Shown here one piece after another: positions 5,956 through 11,803 of a stretch of 11,803 nucleotides of DNA. The translations under genes and the position numbers were made by a program. This stretch comes from JAIRNF01 sp031550925 (GTDB taxonomy: Bacteria > Bacteroidota > Bacteroidia > Bacteroidales > UBA932), in contig JAVBOE010000061.1 in NCBI GenBank assembly GCA_031550925.1, positions 1 to 11,803 of the forward strand. Reading direction: 5' to 3'. Positions within the stretch are counted from its first letter, which is position 1, and each line of letters starts with the position of its first letter. A model generated the notes under the pieces. That model saw nothing but the letters and a program-made list of their open reading frames with translations, was not told where the DNA came from and made no database searches.

Positions 5956-6648
5956 ATGGATACAACTAAAGCAAATGTTCTTCTGGCAGAAGACGATGAG
6001 AACTTAGGGGTCTTGTTAAGAGAATACCTTAAGGCCAAGGGATATGAAACAGACTTATACCCCGATGGAGATGCCGCGTTCAAAGGATTTCAGAGTAAGA
6101 CTTACGATATATGTATTCTTGATGTGATGATGCCTAAAAAAGATGGGTTTACATTGGCTAAAGAAATCCGCCAGCTTAACACCTCCATCCCCATCATCTT
6201 TCTTACCGCAAAATCCATGAAAGAAGACCTTGTAGAAGGATTCTCTTCGGGCGCAGACGACTACATGACCAAGCCTTTCAGCATTGAAGAGCTGCTTTTA
6301 AGAGTAGAGGCCGTTCTACGTCGTACAAGGGGCGATAATGTTACAAACCAAGATGTATTTACCATTGGTATTTACACCTTTAACGCAACTAAGCAAACGC
6401 TTACCAACGGCGATCATGAACAAAAGCTTACGGCAAAAGAATCGGAGCTGCTAAAATACCTGTGCTTTAACCGTAACGGTATTCTTGACAGAAATTTTGC
6501 TCTACGTACCATTTGGAATGACGACAGCTACTTCAATGCAAGAAGCATGGACGTGTATATTACCAAGCTGCGTAAGTATATGAAAGACGATCCGTCTATA
6601 CAGATTATTAACGTAAGAGGCAAAGGATTTAAGCTGATATCCTCTTAA
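5956..6648 (+). CDS. rprY: OmpR-family response regulator, RprY-like
   Basis: This is a DNA-binding transcription regulator phosphorylated by the upstream kinase. Its 230 residues divide into a receiver (about 5-122) and a winged-helix DNA-binding domain (about 132-230). The receiver has the acidic pocket Glu12-Asp13-Asp14, phosphoacceptor Asp56 in CILDVMMPKKDG, switch Thr84 in FLTAKS and Lys106 in MTKPFS. The output domain has the LTAKESELLKYL segment, RSMDVYITKLRKY recognition helix and the terminal NVRGKGFKL wing, all OmpR/PhoB type. The 5-bp gap to the kinase and the terminator after it define a two-gene operon. RprY fits the phylum and the pair; its regulon cannot be read here, though the dyad in the operon promoter could be an autoregulatory site. 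Confidence 0.9.
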   Translation: MDTTKANVLLAEDDENLGVLLREYLKAKGYETDLYPDGDAAFKGFQSKTYDICILDVMMPKKDGFTLAKEIRQLNTSIPIIFLTAKSMKEDLVEGFSSGADDYMTKPFSIEELLLRVEAVLRRTRGDNVTNQDVFTIGIYTFNATKQTLTNGDHEQKLTAKESELLKYLCFNRNGILDRNFALRTIWNDDSYFNARSMDVYITKLRKYMKDDPSIQIINVRGKGFKLISS

Positions 6649-6681
6649 CGATACGCTAATTAAACAAATATTCGTACTTTT

Positions 6682-6720
6682 ACCGTGGAGTGATAATCAC
6701 CCCACGGTTTTTACTATTTT
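6682..6720 (+). terminator. Strong intrinsic terminator after the two-component operon
   Basis: CCGTGGAGTG (6683-6692) pairs with CACCCCACGG (6698-6707) with one mismatch around a 5-nt loop, and the stem runs directly into TTTTT and a further T-rich stretch. It lies about 34 bp after the regulator stop and should separate it from the next gene, whose ATG comes at 6727. Confidence 0.8.
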
Positions 6721-6726
6721 ACGGCT

Positions 6727-7926
6727 ATGATAAACTTCTTAAAATCTTTATTTGGCTCTTCTATTCCTTCAACCCGGAAATACGAAGCGCAGCTAAACGA
6801 AACAGAACAGGCTTACGCACATTTTTGCGAGCTGGGAAACTCTGCGGAGTATAAGCATTATCTCGACTTGAAAGAGCTGACATCGTCGCCCGATTTCACA
6901 AGAAAGCTGAACGAAATTAAACGTTTAAGCTATAAGGGAAGTCCGGAGTGGTCGGCAGAAAAAAAGTACGACAGGTTAAAAAAGAGTAAGGATGTAAAAA
7001 AATACCTGAAAACAAGCGAGGGCGAAACATCTCCTTATGTAAAAGAATATCTGGCATTAAAAACACAGCTAGGTACGGAAGAATTTGTTCAGCGCAAAAA
7101 CTACTTATCGGACAAGAACCGGCATAAGCTTAGCGACGAATATCAACGGCTTGAAGAGTATAACCACTTAAGTAAATCGAAAGTTGTATCAGACTATGCG
7201 AAGCTGAAAAAACGTTACGAAAAAGTATTTGCCGAACGCAATAGCTGGGATATTAGCTTTCAGGAAAACTTTACGCACTCTCCCTTCAGTAAGCAGTGGT
7301 CAACAGTACCATACTGGAGCGAGGCTTTTCTTCATCAAACATACGCGCAAGCTACCGAAAAGCAGCTACCAACAGACGGCCCAAATCTAGAGTCGCAGGG
7401 CGGTTTACTTAGCATCATAACCCGCAAAGAAGAGGCAAGCGGAATGGCTTGGGATAGCAAGCTGGGCTTTGTTCCTAAAACATTCAGCTACACATCGGGT
7501 ATTGTAAATACATCAAAAACATTCCGTCAGCAATACGGGCGATTTGTTGCTAAAGTAAAAATGACCAAGGCAAAAAACGTTTACCACGCTCTTTGGATGG
7601 GTGCGGAAAAGATGCTGCCTCACGTCAATATCTTCAAGGTTGAAAACGGAAAAATGCAAGCCGCCGTTTATACCGAATCAAGTAAAGTAGAAAAACAGCT
7701 AGGATATAAGATTAACGAAGACTTCTACATCTTTGAGCTGCTATGGAATCCGACAACTGGTCTTAGCTGGTTAATTAACGGTAAAAAGGTTTACAACACC
7801 TCTATAAACCCTGATATGCCAATGTATCTTGCGTTCTCATCGGGTGTTACAGATGATGTTGCCAACCATAACATGCCTCAACAGCTTAGCATAGAATGGG
7901 TAATATGCTATCAGAAAAATAGCTAG
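6727..7926 (+). CDS. Helical-repeat protein with an apparently inactive GH16-type domain
   Basis: The 399-residue product has no signal peptide; its N-terminus MINFLKSLFG is a short amphipathic helix. Residues about 20-170 are charged and helical, with loosely repeated units of Y-x-x-L/F spaced to a second aromatic, at Tyr30, 45, 81, 108 and 139. Residues about 178-396 resemble a GH16 beta-jelly-roll: NLESQGGLLSIITRKEE, SYTSGIVNTSKTFRQQYGRF, AKVKM, ALWMGAE and FYIFELLWNPTTGLSWLINGKKV all match GH16 landmarks. The catalytic E-x-D-x-x-E strand, however, reads H-V-N-I-F-K (299-304), replacing both acids and the middle Asp. It is therefore probably not a glycosidase but may bind glycans or proteins. 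A TACTTTTA at 6675-6682 might be its promoter. The GH16 link comes from pattern recognition; concanavalin A-like lectin is the alternative description. Confidence 0.7.
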   Translation: MINFLKSLFGSSIPSTRKYEAQLNETEQAYAHFCELGNSAEYKHYLDLKELTSSPDFTRKLNEIKRLSYKGSPEWSAEKKYDRLKKSKDVKKYLKTSEGETSPYVKEYLALKTQLGTEEFVQRKNYLSDKNRHKLSDEYQRLEEYNHLSKSKVVSDYAKLKKRYEKVFAERNSWDISFQENFTHSPFSKQWSTVPYWSEAFLHQTYAQATEKQLPTDGPNLESQGGLLSIITRKEEASGMAWDSKLGFVPKTFSYTSGIVNTSKTFRQQYGRFVAKVKMTKAKNVYHALWMGAEKMLPHVNIFKVENGKMQAAVYTESSKVEKQLGYKINEDFYIFELLWNPTTGLSWLINGKKVYNTSINPDMPMYLAFSSGVTDDVANHNMPQQLSIEWVICYQKNS

Positions 7927-7978
7927 ATTAATATATAGAACAAAGATTAAAGACAACAAATAGGCTCAAGTAACCTTG

Positions 7979-7986
7979 AACTTTTG
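7979..7986 (+). promoter_or_regulatory. Weak candidate -7 box before the lipoprotein gene
   Basis: AACTTTTG differs by one base from the TACTTTTG box of the kinase operon and lies 40 bp before the lipoprotein ATG. No TTTG is found at -33. The 100-bp gap after the previous gene also holds a 5-bp hairpin (7966-7979), too short to call a terminator. Confidence 0.22.
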
Positions 7987-8026
7987 CATTGTCTATCTTA
8001 TATCGTGATTCCAGTTTTTGAAGCTT

Positions 8027-8605
8027 ATGGCTAGATTTTTAATTCCGTTGCTTTTACTATTCAGCCTATCGGCATGCGACTACGATGCCGAGCCATTACC
8101 AGATAAAATCACAGCCGATTATGAGCTTGCAATTCCTATAGCAGACACAACATTTACGATTATTGATTTCTTTCAATCGAGCAATATCCCTCCTTCACAA
8201 ATAAATCTTCCAAGTGGTAGTTCTATACATATTGTGGTGGACTATCCGTTTTACCTTGCCAATTTTACCGAGAACAACTATAAAATTCACTGGGTTAAAC
8301 CAAAAGCCATTATCGACAACCAATTTCCAAGCATTGTCGATATTAGCTTATCCTGCTACATAAGCACCTTAAATCATCAACAATATTCATTAGCAAACAA
8401 TCATCTTTTGGCAGCAAAAGAAAATACGCTATTTACCGATATCCACATTGGAGCATCTGGCTTTCCGATAGCTGAAGCAAACAGGCTTTATGTCGTAATT
8501 GGATTGAAAACAACAAAAGACACTTCGGTTCAAGAGCTCTTAGATAATATGCTGAAAGTTAGCTTTGGATTGAGAATTGGCCTGCAAATAAACCGTGCTT
8601 TTTAA
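8027..8605 (+). CDS. Lipoprotein of unknown function, possibly surface-exposed
   Basis: I chose the ATG at 8027 (192 residues) over an in-frame TTG at 8018, because the ATG gives a compact signal peptide. Its N-terminus is MARFLIPLLLLFSLSACDYD, with lipobox L-S-A-C and the lipidated Cys17, so it should be processed by signal peptidase II. Acidic residues follow at +2, +4 and +6 (C-D-Y-D-A-E), which may resemble the acidic export tags that send Bacteroidetes lipoproteins to the cell surface. The mature part has short beta-rich segments and a conserved-looking IGLKTTKD near the end. I recognise no domain. It lies 6 bp before a DUF5723-type outer-membrane barrel, so the two are probably co-transcribed and may form a complex. 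Confidence 0.7.
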   Translation: MARFLIPLLLLFSLSACDYDAEPLPDKITADYELAIPIADTTFTIIDFFQSSNIPPSQINLPSGSSIHIVVDYPFYLANFTENNYKIHWVKPKAIIDNQFPSIVDISLSCYISTLNHQQYSLANNHLLAAKENTLFTDIHIGASGFPIAEANRLYVVIGLKTTKDTSVQELLDNMLKVSFGLRIGLQINRAF

Positions 8606-8611
8606 ACATCT

Positions 8612-10009
8612 ATGAGAAAAATCTGCATCATACTGTTCATCATACTAATGACCGGTAAAGCTTATAGTCAGCAAAATATGACGCTATATCAGATGCACGA
8701 TATTCCTCAGTCTAATTCGCTCAACCCCGCCATACCTATATCTTGCGGATGGATTGTAGGGTTTCCTGTTTTGGGAAATATCTCGTTGGGTGCAAGAACT
8801 CCCGTTTCTTATAACGATTTAGGAGCAGGTGAAAATACAATACCTGTAAAAGATTTAAAATCGAAGCTGCGAAATAAAAATATTCTATCGACAAACACCT
8901 CCGTAAACCTAATAACGGTAGGGTATAGAAGCGAACGCATGTTTTATCAGCTAACCGTAAACGAACGGGTTTTTGCCACAGCAAGCGTACCAAAAAATCC
9001 GTTAGCTATGCTAATAGATGGAAACGCGGATTATATAGGAAAAACCGTAAGCGGTTCTCCCGCAGCAAACGGCTATCACTATCGCGAGTATGCTTTCAAC
9101 ATTGCGCGAGAAATAGACCCGTCTTTATGGATAGGTGTTCGCCCTAAGCTGATGTTTGGTAGAGTGGGAGCAAAAACCAGCAATAACACAGCCCATTTTT
9201 ATACCGACCCGAAGACCTATAACCTTGAGCTGACAACAGATTTACGGGGACACATGTCTTTTCCCGGAAGAATAACAATAGACCCTCTTACCGGTAAAGT
9301 GGACGGCTTTGATAGCGATGCCAAAGCAAGCGATTTTATATTTAATAGCTCTAACGTGGGCGTTGGCATAGACCTTGGTATTACGAAGACTTTTGATAAC
9401 AATATTGATTTTTCCGCCAGCATACTTAACCTCGGCTTTATTAAGTGGAGCAAAAACACGCATACCTTTGAGCAAACCGGAACCTTAACATTTAATGGGC
9501 CATTCTCTCCTATTAACGAGTTCGACGCGCTAAAAGATACGCTGGAAAACTTCATGAAGTTCGACTATACTCAAGACGATTTTACTCAAATGCTATCACC
9601 GGCGTTTATGGCGGGGGCTAACTATCCCGTTCATGAATATATACGGGTAGGAGTTACCGGACTTGTAGAGTGGCACCCGAACTCTTTTCCATGGGCGTTA
9701 ACAGCAACGGCATTTACAAAGGGTTTGCCTATTATAGACGTTGGTTTATCATATACGGTAACGTCTAACTCTTTCACTAATATAGGCTTTGGAGTAGGCT
9801 TACATCTAGGCGCTGCCGATATTCACTTTACTGCCGATAACTTTTTGGGGTTAATGAGACCGTTTGACGCACGATATGCTACAGCACAGGTTGGGGTAAA
9901 CTTCCGTTTTGGTTGTGGCGAAAAATCAGCTAAAAGTAAGGGCGGGAAAAATACCCAATATCGAAAGGCATCTTCGATAAACAAAATGGTTCCTTGTCCT
10001 CAGTTTTAG
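8612..10009 (+). CDS. Outer-membrane beta-barrel protein, DUF5723-like
   Basis: The 465-residue product starts MRKICIILFIILMTGKAYSQ, a signal peptide probably cleaved after A-Y-S (19). The mature N-terminus has a Y-Q-M-H-D-I-P-Q-S-N-S-L-N-P-A motif (26-40), the kind of N-terminal N-P-A motif I associate with DUF5723 and related PorV/FadL-like barrel proteins. The rest alternates polar and hydrophobic residues with many Gly-rich turns (GVGIDLGITKTF, VGVTGLVEWHP, IGFGVGLHLGAADI), ending in a likely closing strand AQVGVNFRF (425-433). A polar, Lys/Ser-rich tail of about 32 residues follows, with cysteines near both of its ends. The family function is unknown; porin, transport or protein-export support are all possible. 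It pairs with the lipoprotein just upstream and converges on lepA. The family name is recalled, not searched. Confidence 0.68.
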   Translation: MRKICIILFIILMTGKAYSQQNMTLYQMHDIPQSNSLNPAIPISCGWIVGFPVLGNISLGARTPVSYNDLGAGENTIPVKDLKSKLRNKNILSTNTSVNLITVGYRSERMFYQLTVNERVFATASVPKNPLAMLIDGNADYIGKTVSGSPAANGYHYREYAFNIAREIDPSLWIGVRPKLMFGRVGAKTSNNTAHFYTDPKTYNLELTTDLRGHMSFPGRITIDPLTGKVDGFDSDAKASDFIFNSSNVGVGIDLGITKTFDNNIDFSASILNLGFIKWSKNTHTFEQTGTLTFNGPFSPINEFDALKDTLENFMKFDYTQDDFTQMLSPAFMAGANYPVHEYIRVGVTGLVEWHPNSFPWALTATAFTKGLPIIDVGLSYTVTSNSFTNIGFGVGLHLGAADIHFTADNFLGLMRPFDARYATAQVGVNFRFGCGEKSAKSKGGKNTQYRKASSINKMVPCPQF

Positions 10010-10011
10010 CG

Positions 10012-11799
10012 TTAGTCCATCTTAAGAACGGCAAGGAACGCCTCTTGCGGAACTTCTACGTTACCCACCTGGCGCATACGCTTTTTACCTTTTTTCTGCT
10101 TTTCCAGCAGCTTACGTTTACGCGAAATATCGCCACCGTAACATTTAGCCGTTACATCTTTACGAACAGCTTTCACTGTTTCGCGGGCAATAATTTTGGC
10201 GCCAATGGCTGCCTGTATAGCAATATCAAACTGTTGACGAGGTATCAACTCTTTCAGCTTCTCACACATTTTACGTCCAAAATCGTAAGAGTGGTTACGG
10301 TGAATAAGGCTTGATAGCGCATCTACCTGTTCGCCGTTCAGCAGAATATCAAGCTTAACCAAATCGGCTAAACGGTAATCTGTAAGCGCATAGTCGAAGG
10401 ATGCATAACCGCGCGATATACTTTTCAGCTTATCGTAGAAGTTGAAAACAATTTCGGATAGCGGCATATCAAACGTAAGTTCAACACGGTCGGTAGTAAG
10501 GAAGCTCTGATTTTTAAGTATGCCTCTGCGATCAAGGCAAAGCTTCATAACTGCGCCTAAGTATTCCGACTTGGTAATTACCTGCGCGTGTATGTATGGT
10601 TCTTCAATACGATCAATTAAAGTTTGAGCGGGCAATCCGGACGGGTTGTGAACAGTTACGGTTTCCCCTTTTGTTGTATATACGTTAAACGAAACGTTGG
10701 GAACGGTGGTAATAACATCCATATCAAACTCGCGATACAGACGCTCCTGAATAATCTCCATGTGAAGCAAGCCCAAGAATCCGCAACGGAAACCAAAGCC
10801 AAGAGCCAGCGAAGATTCGGGCTCAAACGTTAGCGAAGCATCGTTAAGCTGCAGCTTCTCCATTGATGCTCTAAGGTCTTCGTACTCATCAGACGAAACG
10901 GGATAGATACCGGCAAACACCATCGGCTTCACATCTTCAAAACCTGATATAGCTTCTTTACAAGGTCTATCAACGTGTGTAATGGTATCACCAACCTTTA
11001 CCTCGGTTGCTGTTTTTATACCCGAAATAATATAGCCAACATCACCCGCACGCACTTCATCGCGTGGCTGCAAAGCCAGCTTAAGCACACCTACTTCATC
11101 CGCTTCGTACTCCTTGCCTGTAGCAAAGAACTTTACCTTATCTCCCTTACGAATAACTCCGTTCTGTACCTTAAAGTATGCGATGATACCACGAAAAGAG
11201 TTGAAAACAGAATCGAAAATCAAAGCCTGTAAAGGCTCGCTTTCGTTGCCTGTTGGCGCGGGTATTCGCTCTATAATTGCAGCAAGAATTTCATCTACAC
11301 CCTGCCCTGTTTTACCGCTGGCAAGAATAATATCATCGCGTTTACAACCAAGTAAATCAACAATCTGATCTCTCCCTTCTTCTATCATGGCTGCATCCAT
11401 GTCTATTTTATTAAGAATAGGAATGATCTCCAAATCATGCTCTAACGCCAGGTATAGGTTAGATATGGTTTGCGCCTGAATACCTTGGGTAGAATCTACA
11501 ATAAGCAACGCTCCTTCGCAAGAAGCAATAGCGCGCGAAACTTCGTACGAAAAATCAACGTGGCCCGGAGTATCAATAAGGTTAAGAATATAATTCTGCC
11601 CATCTTGTTGATAGCTCATCTGTATAGCATGGCTTTTGATCGTGATACCTTTTTCACGCTCCAAGTCCATACTGTCCAATACCTGATCCTGAAAGTCTCG
11701 GTCAGACAAGGTTTGAGTTGCCTGAAGTAAACGATCGGCCAAGGTGCTTTTGCCGTGGTCAATATGTGCAATAATACAGAAGTTACGTATGTTTTTCAT
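10012..11799 (-). CDS. lepA: Elongation factor 4 (LepA), back-translocating GTPase
   Basis: LepA is a ribosome-dependent GTPase, related to EF-G, that affects translation under ionic or cold stress and ribosome assembly. The 595-residue protein is full length. The GTPase motifs are AHIDHGKS (G1, 11-18), the REKGITIK switch I (48-55), DTPGH (G3, 76-80), NKID (G4, 130-133) and SGK (G5, 161-163). The first histidine-adjacent residue of G1 and the GHVDF catalytic loop are intact. The C-terminal half contains ESSLALGFGFRCGFLGLLHMEIIQERL and the LepA-specific end with GGDISRKRKLLEKQKKGKKRMRQ, which replaces EF-G domain IV. The ATG at 11799 lies 4 bases from the window end, so the promoter is outside. 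It converges on the DUF5723 gene with 2 bp between stops. Confidence 0.97.
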   Translation of the reverse strand: MKNIRNFCIIAHIDHGKSTLADRLLQATQTLSDRDFQDQVLDSMDLEREKGITIKSHAIQMSYQQDGQNYILNLIDTPGHVDFSYEVSRAIASCEGALLIVDSTQGIQAQTISNLYLALEHDLEIIPILNKIDMDAAMIEEGRDQIVDLLGCKRDDIILASGKTGQGVDEILAAIIERIPAPTGNESEPLQALIFDSVFNSFRGIIAYFKVQNGVIRKGDKVKFFATGKEYEADEVGVLKLALQPRDEVRAGDVGYIISGIKTATEVKVGDTITHVDRPCKEAISGFEDVKPMVFAGIYPVSSDEYEDLRASMEKLQLNDASLTFEPESSLALGFGFRCGFLGLLHMEIIQERLYREFDMDVITTVPNVSFNVYTTKGETVTVHNPSGLPAQTLIDRIEEPYIHAQVITKSEYLGAVMKLCLDRRGILKNQSFLTTDRVELTFDMPLSEIVFNFYDKLKSISRGYASFDYALTDYRLADLVKLDILLNGEQVDALSSLIHRNHSYDFGRKMCEKLKELIPRQQFDIAIQAAIGAKIIARETVKAVRKDVTAKCYGGDISRKRKLLEKQKKGKKRMRQVGNVEVPQEAFLAVLKMD

Positions 11800-11803
11800 C
11801 TAG

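Noticed and set aside
7966..7986. Hairpin TCAAG / CTTGA after the GH16-like gene as a terminator
   Set aside because: The stem has five pairs with a short T stretch, well below what would support termination.
8018..8026. TTG start for the lipoprotein
   Set aside because: It adds three residues only; the ATG at 8027 gives a cleaner signal peptide and no ribosome site favours the TTG.
9217..9555. Minus-strand 112-codon ORF
   Set aside because: It lies opposite the beta-barrel gene, has no homologous features and no promoter or ribosome site; it is a shadow frame.

Overview
This window looks like the chromosome of a Bacteroidetes bacterium, probably of the order Bacteroidales. Four things point there: the gene order purN / acpP-fabF-rnc, an IPExxxVDY-family protein beside rnc, an RprX/RprY-type two-component pair, and a DUF5723-type outer-membrane protein. 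Candidate promoters resemble the Bacteroidetes -33 TTTG / -7 TAnnTTTG pattern rather than sigma-70 boxes, and most start codons lack a clear Shine-Dalgarno sequence. This assignment is inferred from gene content and motifs; no search was run.

Left edge (1-709). A tyrosine integrase on the minus strand runs off the left end and carries the N-terminal arm-binding domain typical of Bacteroidetes mobile elements. Between it and purN lie about 430 bp with short dyads, one possible 44-codon minus-strand ORF and the purN terminator. This is probably the junction of an integrated element with the core chromosome.

Core block (710-4253). purN, the GAR transformylase of purine synthesis, is transcribed leftward. 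Divergently from it, acpP, fabF and rnc form a tight operon of acyl carrier protein, KAS II condensing enzyme and RNase III. rnc starts at a TTG three bases after the fabF stop. A small IPExxxVDY-type protein follows in the same direction.

Signalling and envelope block (4254-10009). A good promoter overlapped by a 10-bp dyad precedes a sensor kinase and an OmpR-type regulator (RprX/RprY-like), which end at a strong terminator. Next is an unusual 399-residue protein that joins a helical-repeat region to a GH16-type fold whose catalytic residues are replaced. Then come a lipoprotein and a DUF5723-type beta-barrel, only 6 bp apart and probably made together.

Right edge (10010-11803). lepA (elongation factor 4) is complete on the minus strand and ends 2 bp from the stop of the converging barrel gene.

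Most of the window is ordinary core genome. The less ordinary items are the apparently inactive GH16-fold protein, the element junction, the dyad over the kinase promoter, the possible acpP leader peptide, and the lipoprotein/barrel pair.
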